57,366 nucleotides of DNA from Streptomyces olindensis (GCA_000696115.1 JJOH01000034.1:1-57366); one strand, 5' to 3'. Counted from the first letter of the stretch, positions 48,662 through 57,366 are shown. Numbers and translations are program-made. Notes: generated by a model not told the origin, from the letters alone.

Positions 48662-49057
48662 TCACGCCCCGGGGAGCCCCACCCCCTCCATCAGCCCCGT
48701 CACCTCGGTCCCGGCCGGGGTCAGCAGGAACACGTTGCGGTCCACGCGGTGCATGCCGCTCGCCAGGCCGAAGACGACGCCCGTGCTGAAGTCGAGGACG
48801 CGCTTGGCGACCTCCGTCTCCGCGCCGGTCAGGTCGAGCAGGACCGGGACGCCCGCCATCAGGGTCTCGGCGACGTCGCGGGCGTCGGCGAAGACGTTCA
48901 CGCGCAGGACGACGAAGCGGCGCCGCGCCTCCGTCTCGGCCTCGGGTATGGACCGGTGGTCGACGGAGGAAGGCCAGGCGTCCCGGCCCCGCAGCGGCAC
49001 GACCTGGGCGAGCCCCTCCCACTGTTCGTCGGTGACATCGTGGCTGTTCACCGGCAT
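48662..49057 (-). CDS. SepF-like cell division protein (paralogue)
   Basis: 131 residues from ATG 49057, with AGGACGGAG upstream. The SepF core is clear: RRFVVLRVNVFADARDVAETLMAGVPVLLDLTGAETEVAKRVLDFSTGVVFGLASGMHRVDRNVFLLTPAG. The usual N-terminal membrane-binding amphipathic helix and long linker are replaced by a short segment. Streptomyces have several SepF-like paralogues; this is not the one beside ftsZ. It probably assembles into rings and may act in sporulation septation. Confidence 0.87.
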   Translation of the reverse strand: MPVNSHDVTDEQWEGLAQVVPLRGRDAWPSSVDHRSIPEAETEARRRFVVLRVNVFADARDVAETLMAGVPVLLDLTGAETEVAKRVLDFSTGVVFGLASGMHRVDRNVFLLTPAGTEVTGLMEGVGLPGA

Positions 49058-49212
49058 GCTCCGTCCTGGCTCGCACTGGCTGTCTGCATCGGCCAATTGT
49101 GGCGCACGGTCACCCGTTCAGCCCAACAGCGACACGCTCCGCGACCTCAATGCACCTCACAACGGCCGGAAGGCCGCTGTGTGACGGGCGTAACCCCTCA
49201 TGATCGGGCGAA

Positions 49213-49228
49213 GTGACAACGGTGTAAC
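49213..49228 (+). promoter_or_regulatory. Candidate GlnR site before nitrate reductase
   Basis: GTGAC-AACGGT-GTAAC fits the GlnR half-site pair GTnAC-N6-GnAAC exactly. It ends 23 bp before the ATG at 49252. A looser GTGAC-N4-GTAAC lies about 30 bp further upstream. GlnR controls nitrate assimilation genes in Streptomyces. Confidence 0.6.
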
Positions 49229-49251
49229 GGGCGGTCCGTACCGTCGGGGGT

Positions 49252-52200
49252 ATGACCACGACCCACGGGACCCGGCAGGAGACGCGGCAGGTGCGCACCG
49301 TCTGCTCGTACTGCGGTGTGGGCTGCGGCCTGGTGCTCGACGTCGGGACCGGGCCGGACGGGCGGCGCACGGTCCTGAAGGCGTCCGGCGACAAGGCGCA
49401 CCCGGCGAACGCGGGCCGGCTGTGCACCAAGGGCGCGACCACGGCCGACATGCTCGCCGCGCCCGGACGGCTGACCGCCGCGCTGGTGCGGGACGACCGG
49501 GGCGACGAGGCGGTCCCGGCACCGGTGGCCGACGCGATCGCCGAGACGGCCGCCCGGCTGCGCTCGATCGTCGACGAGCACGGACCGGACGCGGTCGCCT
49601 TCTACGTGTCCGGGCAGATGAGCCTGGAGGCGCAGTACCTCGCGAACAAGCTGGCCAAGGGGTTCGTGGGGACGAACCAGATCGAGTCGAACTCGCGGCT
49701 GTGCATGGCGAGCGCGGGCACCGGCTACAAGCTGTCGCTGGGCGCGGACGGGCCGCCCGGCTCGTACGAGGACTTCGACCGGGCGGATCTGTTCCTCGTC
49801 ATCGGGTCGAACATGGCCGACTGCCATCCGATCCTCTTCCTGCGGATGATGGAGCGGGTCAAGGCGGGGGCCCGGTTGATCGTCGTGGATCCGCGGCGGA
49901 CCGCCACCGCGGCCAAGGCCGACCTGTTCCTCCAGGTCAGGCCGGGCACCGACCTCGCGCTGCTGAACGGCCTGCTGCACCTGCTGCACGCGGACGGGCA
50001 CACCGACGACGCGTTCGTCGCCGCCCACACCGAGGGCTGGGAGGCCCTGCCGGAGTTCCTCGCCGACTACACCCCGGCGGCGGTCGCCGAGATCACCGGG
50101 CTCGCCGAGGACGACCTGCGCGAGGCGGCCCGGCTGATCGGTGCGGCCGGCCGGCGGTGGATGAGCTGCTGGACCATGGGGCTCAACCAGTCCACGCACG
50201 GCACCTGGAACACGAACGCCCTGGTCAACCTGCACCTGGCGACGGGGGCGATCTGCCGCCCGGGCGCCGGGCCGTTCTCCCTCACCGGCCAGCCCAACGC
50301 CATGGGCGGGCGCGAGATGGGCTACATGGGGCCCGGGCTGCCGGGGCAGCGGTCGGTGCTCGTGGCCGAGGAGCGGGCCTTCGCCGAGGAGGTGTGGGAG
50401 CTGCCGCCGGGGACGCTGCGGGCCGACGGGGTCGGCAAGGGCACCGTCGAGATGTTCCGGAAGATGGCCGACGGCGAGATCAAGGCCTGCTGGATCATCT
50501 GCACCAACCCGGTCGCCTCGGTCGCCAACCGCCGTACGGTCATCGAGGGCCTGGAGGCCGCCGAGTTCGTGGTCACGCAGGACGTGTTCGCGGACACCGA
50601 GACGAACGCCTACGCCGATGTCGTCCTGCCGGGCGCGATGTGGACCGAGGCGGAGGGCGTCTTCGTCAACAGCGAGCGCGATCTCACGCTGACCCGGCCG
50701 GCCGCGGACCCGCCCGGGGAGGCGATGGCCGACTGGCGGATCATCGCGGAGATCGCCCGCGCGATGGGGTACGAGAAGGGGTTCTCGTACGACAGCGCCG
50801 AGCAGGTCTTCGAGGAGATCCGCCGGTTCCACAACCCCAGGACCGGGTGGGACCTGCGCGGGGTGTCGTACGAGCGGCTGCGCGAGACGCCCGTGCAGTG
50901 GCCGGCCGCACGGGAGGACGGGCCCGCGCGCAACCCCGTCCGGTACGTCGGCGAGGACGGGCTGCGCTTCCCGACCGCTTCCGGGCGGGCGGCGTTCTTC
51001 GCGCGCCCGCACCTGCCCGCCGCCGAACTGCCGGACGACGACTATCCGTTCGTGCTGAACACCGGCCGGGTGCAGCACCAGTGGCACACGCTGACGAAGA
51101 CCGGGAAGGTCGCCAAGCTCAACAAGCTGAACTCCGGGCCGTTCGTGGAACTCCACCCGGAGGACGCCTCACGGCTCGGTGTCGCCGAGGGCGATCTCGT
51201 CGAGGTCGCCTCGCGGCGCGGGCGGGCCGTGCTGCCGGCGGTGGTGACGGACCGGGTGCGGCCGGGGTGCTGCTTCGCGCCGTTCCACTGGAACGACCTG
51301 TTCGGCGAGTACCTGAGCATCAACGCGGTGACCAGCGACGCGGTGGATCCGCTGTCGTTCCAGCCGGAGTTCAAGGTGTGCGCCGTGTCGCTGGCGAAGG
51401 TGGCGACGCCCGTGCGCGAGGAACCGGTTGCGGCGCTGACGCCGACGGCCGTCACGCCCGGCGGCCCCGGTCCCTTCGGCCTGGAGCCCACCCCTCCCCC
51501 GGTGCTGTCCGCCCAGGAACGCCAGTACCTCACCGGCTTCCTCGCCGGGCTCGGCTCGGGCGCGCCCGGCGTTCCGGTGCTCCCGCCGGACGCGCCGTTC
51601 TCGCCCGAGCACGCCCTGTGGGTGAACGGGGTCCTGGCCGGCATGTACTCGCGTTCGGCGCCGCCGGCCGCCCCCACGCGGGAGCCGTCCGGCCGGGAGG
51701 TCGTCGTGCTGTGGGCCTCGCAGACGGGCAACGCCGAGGAGTTCGCCGCCGCCACCGCCGAGCGGCTGGCCGCGACCGGGCACCGTACGACCCTCGTCGG
51801 CATGGACGAGGCCGATGTCGCCGCGCTCGCCCGCACGGCGGACCTGCTCTTCATCACCAGCACCTTCGGGGACGGCGACGCACCCGACAACGGCTCGGGC
51901 TTCTGGGACGCGCTCTCCGGCGACCGGGCCCCGCGGCTGGACGGGGTGCGGTACGCGGTGCTCGCCTTCGGCGACTCCTCGTACGACGACTTCTGCGGGC
52001 ACGGGCGGCGGCTGGACGCGCGGCTCGACGAGCTGGGCGGGGTGCGGCTGGCCCCGCGCACGGACTGCGAGCCGGACTACGAGCCGTCCGCCGGGAAGTG
52101 GCTCGACCAGGTCCTCTCGGCGCTGGGCGGCACCGTCATGGAGGAGCCGAAGCCGGCGGGTCGGGCCAAGGCCCCGGTCGGCACGGCCCGGCTCGTCGGC

Positions 52201-53283
52201 AACCGGCTGCTGAGCAAGCCGGGCGCGGGCAAGGAGGTGCGGCGGTTCACCTTCGACACGAGCGGCACGGACCTGGCGTACGAGGCCGGGGACGCCCTGG
52301 GCGTGCGGCCGGTGAACGCGCCCGCGCTGGTGGACGAGTGGCTGGCGGTGACGGGCCTGGACGCCTCGACGGCCGTCGCGGTCGACGGGGTCGGTGACGT
52401 CCCCTTCGGCGAGGCCCTGCACCGGCACCTGGACATCACGCGGATCACCCCCGACCTGCTCCGCTTCGTCGCCGAGCGCGCCCGGGACGACCATGAGCTG
52501 CGCAGGCTGCTGCGGCCCGACAACAAGGACGGCCTGGCGCAGTGGAGTTGGGGGCGGCAGGCCGTGGACGTGGTCGCCGAGTACGCGGTGCGGGCGAGCG
52601 CCGCGGAGTGGGCCGGGGTGTTCAGGAAGCTCCAGCCGCGCCTGTACTCCATATCGTCCAGCCCACTGGTGGACCCGCACCTGGTGTCGCTGACGGTGTC
52701 CGTGGTGCGGTTCGAGAACCTGCGCGGCCGGGCGCGCGGCGGGGTCTGCTCGCCGTTCCTCGCCGACGCCGAGCCGGACACCGAGGTACCGGTGTTCGTG
52801 CAGCGCTCGCCGCACTTCCGGCCCCCGGCCGACGCCTCGACGCCGATGGTCATGGTCGGGCCCGGCACCGGCGTCGCGCCCTTCGTCGGCTTCCTCCAGG
52901 AGCGGCGGGCGCTCGGACATCACGCCCCCAACTGGCTGTTCTTCGGCGAGCAGCACCGCGCGACGGACTTCTACTACGAGGACGAGCTGACCGCCCTGCG
53001 CGACGAGGGCACCCTGACCCGCCTGGACACCGCGTTCTCCCGCGACCAGCGCAACAAGGTGTACGTGCAGGACCGGATGCGCGAGCACGGGCCGGAGCTG
53101 TGGCACTGGCTGCGCGACGGGGCCCGCTTCTACGTCTGCGGCGACGCCTCCCGCATGGCCAAGGACGTGGACCGGGCGCTGCGGGACATCGCGGTGGCGC
53201 ACGGCGGGATGAGCGAGGCGGAGGCCGCCGCGTACGTGAAGCAGCTCGCGGCGGACAAGCGGTACGTGCGGGACGTGTACTGA
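49252..53283 (+). CDS. nasA: Assimilatory nitrate reductase fused to CysJ-type flavoprotein
   Basis: 1343 residues from ATG 49252. Residues 15-700 are a molybdenum nitrate reductase: [4Fe-4S] Cys18, Cys21, Cys25 and Cys58 (CSYCGVGC, RLCTKG), VIGSNMADCHPI, TNPVASVANRRT, and the C-terminal dinucleotide-binding barrel. After a Pro-rich linker (about 720-810) comes a flavodoxin (VVVLWASQTGNAEEFA, about 816-960) and a CysJ/FNR region with RLYSISSSPLVD, GVCSPFLAD and VMVGPGTGVAPFVGFLQER to the end. The fusion lets NADPH reduce nitrate to nitrite in one chain. Nitrite reductase genes are not in the window. Confidence 0.95.
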   Translation: MTTTHGTRQETRQVRTVCSYCGVGCGLVLDVGTGPDGRRTVLKASGDKAHPANAGRLCTKGATTADMLAAPGRLTAALVRDDRGDEAVPAPVADAIAETAARLRSIVDEHGPDAVAFYVSGQMSLEAQYLANKLAKGFVGTNQIESNSRLCMASAGTGYKLSLGADGPPGSYEDFDRADLFLVIGSNMADCHPILFLRMMERVKAGARLIVVDPRRTATAAKADLFLQVRPGTDLALLNGLLHLLHADGHTDDAFVAAHTEGWEALPEFLADYTPAAVAEITGLAEDDLREAARLIGAAGRRWMSCWTMGLNQSTHGTWNTNALVNLHLATGAICRPGAGPFSLTGQPNAMGGREMGYMGPGLPGQRSVLVAEERAFAEEVWELPPGTLRADGVGKGTVEMFRKMADGEIKACWIICTNPVASVANRRTVIEGLEAAEFVVTQDVFADTETNAYADVVLPGAMWTEAEGVFVNSERDLTLTRPAADPPGEAMADWRIIAEIARAMGYEKGFSYDSAEQVFEEIRRFHNPRTGWDLRGVSYERLRETPVQWPAAREDGPARNPVRYVGEDGLRFPTASGRAAFFARPHLPAAELPDDDYPFVLNTGRVQHQWHTLTKTGKVAKLNKLNSGPFVELHPEDASRLGVAEGDLVEVASRRGRAVLPAVVTDRVRPGCCFAPFHWNDLFGEYLSINAVTSDAVDPLSFQPEFKVCAVSLAKVATPVREEPVAALTPTAVTPGGPGPFGLEPTPPPVLSAQERQYLTGFLAGLGSGAPGVPVLPPDAPFSPEHALWVNGVLAGMYSRSAPPAAPTREPSGREVVVLWASQTGNAEEFAAATAERLAATGHRTTLVGMDEADVAALARTADLLFITSTFGDGDAPDNGSGFWDALSGDRAPRLDGVRYAVLAFGDSSYDDFCGHGRRLDARLDELGGVRLAPRTDCEPDYEPSAGKWLDQVLSALGGTVMEEPKPAGRAKAPVGTARLVGNRLLSKPGAGKEVRRFTFDTSGTDLAYEAGDALGVRPVNAPALVDEWLAVTGLDASTAVAVDGVGDVPFGEALHRHLDITRITPDLLRFVAERARDDHELRRLLRPDNKDGLAQWSWGRQAVDVVAEYAVRASAAEWAGVFRKLQPRLYSISSSPLVDPHLVSLTVSVVRFENLRGRARGGVCSPFLADAEPDTEVPVFVQRSPHFRPPADASTPMVMVGPGTGVAPFVGFLQERRALGHHAPNWLFFGEQHRATDFYYEDELTALRDEGTLTRLDTAFSRDQRNKVYVQDRMREHGPELWHWLRDGARFYVCGDASRMAKDVDRALRDIAVAHGGMSEAEAAAYVKQLAADKRYVRDVY

Positions 53284-53361
53284 CCGGCCTTACCGGCCTC
53301 ACACCGGACTCTTCACCTCCGCCCGGGCCCCGCTCACCGGTGGCGATTAGCGTCCTGCGGC

Positions 53362-55095
53362 GTGTACTCGGCAGAAACCACACGGGTGGTGCCCGGCCCG
53401 CGCACGCAGTCGGCGGTGTCCGTGCCGCCCCCTCCCCCGGCCCAGTGGCACCGGGTCCTGACCCTGCTCGCCGACATCAGCCTGCTGATCGGTACGCGCT
53501 CGGTGTGGACGGCGGCGGCCAGTCACCGGCCGGCCGTGGCCGCGGTGATCTCGGTGTGCTACGCCTCGATCCTGGCGTGCGGGGTGCTGGCCCTGGTCGT
53601 CCGCCGGGCGCGGTCGCTGGCGCGGGTGGACCTGTGCGTGCTGGTGACGGGCGTGACGCTGGTCCTGTGCGCGTGGGTCATGCTGCACCACGGCTCCGAC
53701 GAGGCGCTGCTGACCACCCAGGCGGCGCGGGAACTGGCCGCGGGGCGCCCGGTGTACGGGCAGCCGTGGCCCTGGCTCTTCGGCCACGGCGTGGCCCTGA
53801 CCCCGACGGTGACCGGCGGCTACGACCTCACCTACGGCTATCCGCCGCTGGCGCCGCTGCTGGCCGTGCCGCTGCTGTGGCTGGGCCACGGCGGTGCCCC
53901 GGCGACGGCGGTGAGCACGGGCGCGCTGCTCACCGGCACGGTCGTGCTGTGGCGGATGCTCCCGGCGCCGTGGCGGTCGGCGGCGACCATGGTGTGCCTG
54001 GGCTTCGGGATGCTGCCGTCCTACGGGCGGCTCGGCTACCCGGCGATCGTGGCGCTGGCCCTGCTGGTGCCGGTGGTGGTGCGCTGGCCGCGGACGGGTG
54101 AGGGCGGTCGCCTCGGGGCGGCGGGGCTGGCGCGGGCGGCGTGTCTGGGGGCGGCGTGCGCGGCGCAGCAGCTGCCCTGGTTCCTGGCGCCGTTCCTGCT
54201 GGCCGGGATCTACGCCGTGCGGCGCGGTGAGCTGGGCGGGCGGGCGGCGGCGCTGGTGGTGCTGCGGTTCACGGGTGCCGCGGCGACGGTGTGGCTGCTG
54301 ATCAACACGTACTTCCTGGTGAGCGAGCCGGGCACCTGGCTGACGGGGATCACGCTGCCGCTGACGCAGGGCGCGGTGCTGCACGGCCAGGGCGTGGTCG
54401 ACGTGTCGCTGTACCTGACGAACGGCAGCGACCGGCTCGACTGGTACTCCCACGCGAGCCTGCTGCTGCTCGCCGGTCTGCTCGCGCTGTTCGTGCTGTT
54501 CGTACGGCGGCTGGGCCCGGCCGCCACGGTCCTGCCCTGGTGCGCCTTCTACCTGGCGACCCGGTCGCAGGACGGCTACTACCTGATGATGACGCCGCTG
54601 TGGCTGGCGGCGGCGGTGACCGCTCCGGCGTCGGCGTTCGCCCGGGCGTGGCAGCCGCGCGTGCGCCTGCTGTCGGGGCCGCGGCGCCGTCCGGCCCGTC
54701 TCGCCGCGGTGGCGCTGCTGCTGGCGCCCGCCCTGGCCGGAGCGGTCGTGGCGGCGACGGGCACACCGCCCCTGCGCATGCGGGTCACAGCGGCCCGTCA
54801 CCCCACCCCGGGGACGGTCTCCCGGCTCACCCTCCAGGTCACCAACACGGCGGGCACGGCCCTCGCCCCGCACTTCACCCTGACCAGGGGCCAGGGCATG
54901 GACCCGTACTGGCGGATCGTCCGGGGTCCGCGCACCCTGCCCGCGCACAGCACCGCCCGGTACGAACTCCGGCCGCCCTCGGGCCGGTTCGGTCTGCCCC
55001 GGCCGGGATCCCGGATCCGGCTGCGGGCGTTCACCGCGTCGCCACAGACCCTGTCGAGCGCGGATGTGCAGGGGGAGCTGCGCCGGCCGGGCTGA
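53362..55095 (+). CDS. Polytopic membrane glycosyltransferase-like protein
   Basis: 577 residues from GTG 53362. About ten to twelve membrane helices from residue 28 to 460 (TLLADISLLIGT, LACGVLALVV, LVLCAWVMLH, further ones through ALLLAPALAGAVVAA). The first loop has AARELAAGRPVYGQPWPWLFGHG...YDLTYGYPPLAPLL, reminiscent of GT-C family enzymes (GT39/GT87) that use polyprenyl-phosphate sugars. The last 110 residues are a soluble beta domain like an extracytoplasmic Ig fold (TPGTVSRLTLQVTNTAGTALAPHFTLT). Activity not proven; no acceptor gene nearby. Five bases separate it from the yceI end. Confidence 0.72.
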   Translation: MYSAETTRVVPGPRTQSAVSVPPPPPAQWHRVLTLLADISLLIGTRSVWTAAASHRPAVAAVISVCYASILACGVLALVVRRARSLARVDLCVLVTGVTLVLCAWVMLHHGSDEALLTTQAARELAAGRPVYGQPWPWLFGHGVALTPTVTGGYDLTYGYPPLAPLLAVPLLWLGHGGAPATAVSTGALLTGTVVLWRMLPAPWRSAATMVCLGFGMLPSYGRLGYPAIVALALLVPVVVRWPRTGEGGRLGAAGLARAACLGAACAAQQLPWFLAPFLLAGIYAVRRGELGGRAAALVVLRFTGAAATVWLLINTYFLVSEPGTWLTGITLPLTQGAVLHGQGVVDVSLYLTNGSDRLDWYSHASLLLLAGLLALFVLFVRRLGPAATVLPWCAFYLATRSQDGYYLMMTPLWLAAAVTAPASAFARAWQPRVRLLSGPRRRPARLAAVALLLAPALAGAVVAATGTPPLRMRVTAARHPTPGTVSRLTLQVTNTAGTALAPHFTLTRGQGMDPYWRIVRGPRTLPAHSTARYELRPPSGRFGLPRPGSRIRLRAFTASPQTLSSADVQGELRRPG

Positions 55096-55100
55096 GGGGG

Positions 55101-55616
55101 TCAGGCCGTGGCCCGGGTGAAGCGGAGGATGGCGGTGACCGTGGTCCGGCCGCGGATCATGCCCAGCTGGTTCCAGCCCATGCCGAACTGATCCCGGTCC
55201 ACGCTGAACTCGGTGTCCAGGGTGAGGCCGCTGGCGTCCGAGTCCTTCAGGCGGGCGGTCAGGGAGAGCGGCCTGCTGATGCCGCGCACGGTCAGCTGGC
55301 CGACGACGTGCACCTGGTCGCCGTCGCGGAGTTCGGCGCTGCGGGCCGCGAAGGTGATCCGGGGGTGGTGGTCGGCGTCGAAGAAGTCGGCGCCCTTCAG
55401 GTGGGTGTCGCGCTTGGCGTTGCCGGTGTCGAGGGAGGCGACCTCGAAGGTCAGGGTGCCGACGGCGGACCCGTCGGGCCGGACCTCGCCGGTGCCGCCG
55501 AGCGCGCCGAAGGTGCCTTTGACGTTGACCAGGCCCCACATGGTCTTGTGCTGGATGCCGACGGTCGAGGCGGTCGCGTCGAGCTGCCACAGTCCGGTTT
55601 CCACGGCGACGGTCAT
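55101..55616 (-). CDS. YceI-family lipid-binding protein
   Basis: 171 residues from ATG 55616. YceI lipocalin-like barrel: GLWQLDATASTVGIQHKTMWGLVNVKGTFGAL, RDTHLKGADFFDADHHPRITFAA and QLTVRGISRPLSL. No signal peptide, so it is cytoplasmic, unlike E. coli YceI. These barrels hold polyisoprenoids or other lipids. Divergent from a MarR regulator; three operator copies lie between them. Confidence 0.92.
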   Translation of the reverse strand: MTVAVETGLWQLDATASTVGIQHKTMWGLVNVKGTFGALGGTGEVRPDGSAVGTLTFEVASLDTGNAKRDTHLKGADFFDADHHPRITFAARSAELRDGDQVHVVGQLTVRGISRPLSLTARLKDSDASGLTLDTEFSVDRDQFGMGWNQLGMIRGRTTVTAILRFTRATA

Positions 55617-55639
55617 GATCTTCTCCCACTCATCTGTCG

Positions 55640-55651
55640 TCCAAATTTGGA
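55640..55651. promoter_or_regulatory. MarR operator O1
   Basis: TCCAAATTTGGA, a perfect 12-bp palindrome nearest yceI. Same word as O2 and O3 with one change in each. Confidence 0.75.
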
Positions 55652-55685
55652 TGACTGTTTCGGATGACCGCACGCTAGCGGCTCG

Positions 55686-55697
55686 TCCAAAATTGGA
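55686..55697. promoter_or_regulatory. MarR operator O2
   Basis: TCCAAAATTGGA, a one-base variant, embedded in GTCCAAAATTGGAC. 46 bp from O1 start to start. Confidence 0.75.
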
Positions 55698-55708
55698 CAA
55701 CCCCCTTC

Positions 55709-55720
55709 TTCAAATTTGGA
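55709..55720. promoter_or_regulatory. MarR operator O3
   Basis: TTCAAATTTGGA, 23 bp from O2 start to start, about two helical turns. Both O2 and O3 are followed by CAAC. The marR ATG is 20 bp downstream, so O3 should cover its promoter. Confidence 0.7.
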
Positions 55721-55740
55721 CAACGGGTACGCTTGAGCAC

Positions 55741-56241
55741 ATGGCCGCCTCTCCGGAACACCCAGCCGACCAGCCCGAATGCCCCTCGGGAGGCGGCGGG
55801 CTGCTGCCCGCCGAGCTGCGCGCCTGGATGCTGCTGCTCGCCGCGACCGGGGCCGTGGAGCAGCGGCTGCGCGCGGTCGTGAAGGAGAAGCTGGACGTCT
55901 CGCACGACGAGTTCCTGGTCCTGTGCCTGCTCGCGGAGCAGCCCGAGGGCGGTCTGCGCATGACGCGCGTCGCGGAGCTGCTGGGCCGCCCGAAGACCCG
56001 CCTCACCTATCAGATCGCCTGCCTCCAGCACGCCGGCCTCGTCACCCGCCGGTCGGTGTGCGGGGACAAGCGCGGCGTGGAGGTCGCCCTCACGGACAAG
56101 GCCCGCCGCCTGCTCACCGAGGCCTCCGGCCCGCTCGCCGAGACGGTCACGCAGGCGCTGCCCTGCTTCATGGGGCCGGACCAGCGCGCGGCGCTGTTCG
56201 GGCTGGTGCCCGACCTGGCCGAGGAGTCCCGCCGGGACTGA
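55741..56241 (+). CDS. MarR-family repressor
   Basis: 166 residues from ATG 55741. Winged helix: VSHDEFLVLCLLAEQPEGGLRMTRVAELLGRPKTRLTYQIACLQHAGLVTRRSVCGDKRGVEVALTDKARRLL, with dimer helices at both ends. A single Cys in the wing (SVCGDKR) may sense thiol stress, but this is a guess. It probably represses itself and yceI through O1-O3. The stop codon is followed in the same frame by the oxidase remnant. Confidence 0.92.
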   Translation: MAASPEHPADQPECPSGGGGLLPAELRAWMLLLAATGAVEQRLRAVVKEKLDVSHDEFLVLCLLAEQPEGGLRMTRVAELLGRPKTRLTYQIACLQHAGLVTRRSVCGDKRGVEVALTDKARRLLTEASGPLAETVTQALPCFMGPDQRAALFGLVPDLAEESRRD

Positions 56242-56253
56242 GGCCGAAGCGAC

Positions 56254-57366
56254 ACCGGGCCCAGCCTGTACGGCCACTTCGGGCAGGGCTGCGTGCACAC
56301 CCGGATCCCGTTCGACCTGTACACCGCCGACGGCGTGGCCGCCTACCGGCGGTTCATGGAGCGGGCGGCCGACCTGGTCGCCGAGTTCGGCGGCTCGTTC
56401 TCCGGGGAGCACGGCGACGGGCAGAGCCGGGGCGAGCTGCTGCCCCGGATGTTCGGCGAGGACCTGGTGGCGGCGTTCGGGCGGCTGAAGGCCCTCTTCG
56501 ACCCGCTGAACCGGATGAACCCCGGGAAGGTCGTGGCGCCGTACGGGCTGGACGAGAACCTGCGCCTGGGCGGCGACTGGGCGCCGCGGGACCGGCGCGA
56601 CGTGCACTTCCGCTTCCCGCACGACGGCGGCTCCTTCGCCGAGGCGGCGAACCGGTGCGTCGGCGTCGGCAGGTGCCGGCAGCTCACCCCCGAGGGCGGC
56701 GCGGTGATGTGCCCGTCGTACCAGGTGACGCGGGAGGAGGAGCACTCCACGCGCGGACGGGCCCGGCTGCTGTTCGAGATGCTCGACGGGCACGGGGACA
56801 GCGCAATCCGCGACGGCTCGGCCGTCCTCCGCTCCGACGTGGCCGAGCTGTTCCCGGGCGACCGGGACGTACGACGGCTGCGCGAGCAGACGGTGACGCT
56901 CGCCGAGCTGCTCACCGAGCACTCCCCCGGCTACACGCCCCCGCGGGTGCCCGAGCGGTCCGCGCGGGCGCTGGCGCAGGTGCACTGCCACCAGCACGCC
57001 GTACTGGGCTGGGACGCCGACGGGGAGCTGCTGCGGCGGGCCGGGGTCGACGCGGAACGGCTGGAGGCGGGCTGCTGCGGGCTGGCCGGCAACTTCGGCT
57101 TCGAGCGCGGCCACCTCGCCGTCAGCGAGGCGTGCGCGGAACAGGCGCTGCTGCCGCGGCTGCGCGCCGAGGCCCCGGAGACGGTCGTGCTCGCCGACGG
57201 CTTCAGCTGCCGTACCCAGATCCACGAGCTCGACAGCGGCGGCCACGAGGGCGTGCACCTCGCGGAACTGCTGGCCTCCGCGCTGCCAGGCGGCCCGGGC
57301 AGCGCGTACGGCGTCGCGCCGGACGCCCGCCCCGCCTCCCCCCGGGCGGCGGGGCAGGGGCCTGGC
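56254..57366 (+). pseudogene. Truncated, internally deleted FAD/Fe-S oxidoreductase remnant
   Basis: An open frame without a start begins 12 bp after the MarR stop and runs to the window end. TGPSLYGHFGQGCVHTRIPF, then GEHGDGQSR and LFDPLNRMNPGKVV, are the end of an FAD-linked oxidase of the D-lactate/glycolate (GlcD/Dld-like) type. Next CVGVGRCR...MCPSY is the first part of a 4Fe-4S domain. After HSTRGRARLLFEMLDGHGDSAIRDG the family's second cluster region (LACKGCKSDCP) and the first CCG domain are missing. The frame resumes with SAVLRSDVAELFPGDRDVRRL and CHQHAVLGW...AGCCGLAGNFGFE. About 550 residues are lost at the start and about 250 inside. Frame intact, so decay is recent or the fragment is translated by read-through. 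Confidence 0.83.

Noticed and set aside
1..57366. tRNA, rRNA, CRISPR array, insertion sequences, phage integrase
   Set aside because: No cloverleaf-like sequence, repeat-spacer array, transposase or integrase motif was seen on either strand.

Overview
The window is a piece of a Streptomyces or close-relative chromosome. GC is very high throughout and third codon positions are strongly GC-biased. Genes are packed with ATGA/GTGA overlaps, GTG and TTG starts are common, and the gene set is typically streptomycete: a SepF paralogue, DUF574 methyltransferase, Pnkp/Hen1, nikABCDE with a Nur box, a GlnR-type site, and two short sequences of the kind repeated across Streptomyces genomes. I saw no rRNA, tRNA, CRISPR array, insertion sequence or phage genes.

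Layout. (1) 1-5393, minus: an operon of a Ser/Thr kinase, a membrane-anchored J-like protein, a GrpE-like protein and an Hsp70 whose end lies outside the window. (2) 5770-9754, plus: three overlapping or touching PLP enzymes (type III decarboxylase, cysteine-synthase/rhodanese fusion, SufS-like desulfurase) that look like one sulfur-handling pathway. (3) 9774-16590: a metal module. A methyltransferase, a duplicated His-rich protein and an SmtB-type ArsR repressor lie on plus and carry Zur-like boxes and a shared operator; a nickel-type ABC transporter nikABCDE lies on minus behind a good Nur box. (4) 17258-24868: a PaaX-controlled aryl-CoA pathway, probably anthranilate (2-aminobenzoyl-CoA), made of a CoA ligase, a fused monooxygenase/OYE reductase, enoyl-CoA hydratase, acyl-CoA dehydrogenase and RidA. 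Its two divergent promoters share a 12-bp operator core. (5) 25097-27890: an anti-sigma-type ATPase, then argF and arcA (arginine catabolism).

(6) 27992-39597, minus, is the most unusual region. It is one gene train coding for a VMAP-C/EAD protein, a MoxR AAA+ ATPase, a giant vWA-like/NB-ARC/TPR protein of the FxSxx-COOH type, an alpha/beta hydrolase, a caspase with an effector-associated domain, a small FxsA-like peptide and an HEXXH 'peptide modification' protein. It looks like a ternary NTPase conflict system merged with an FxSxx-type RiPP locus that has lost both its radical-SAM enzyme and the FxSxx tail of its peptide.

(7) 39752-43788: the Pnkp-Hen1 RNA-repair pair, with a Streptomyces repeat lying in frame inside Pnkp. 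(8) 43948-49057: housekeeping and small genes (DUF574 methyltransferase, F420-type oxidoreductase, MazG-like, AAA ATPase, SepF-like). (9) 49252-53283: a 1343-residue nitrate reductase fused to a CysJ-type flavoprotein, with a GlnR-type site. (10) 53362-57366: a membrane glycosyltransferase-like protein, YceI and a MarR regulator facing each other across three operator copies, and then a 5'-truncated and internally deleted remnant of a FAD/Fe-S oxidase.
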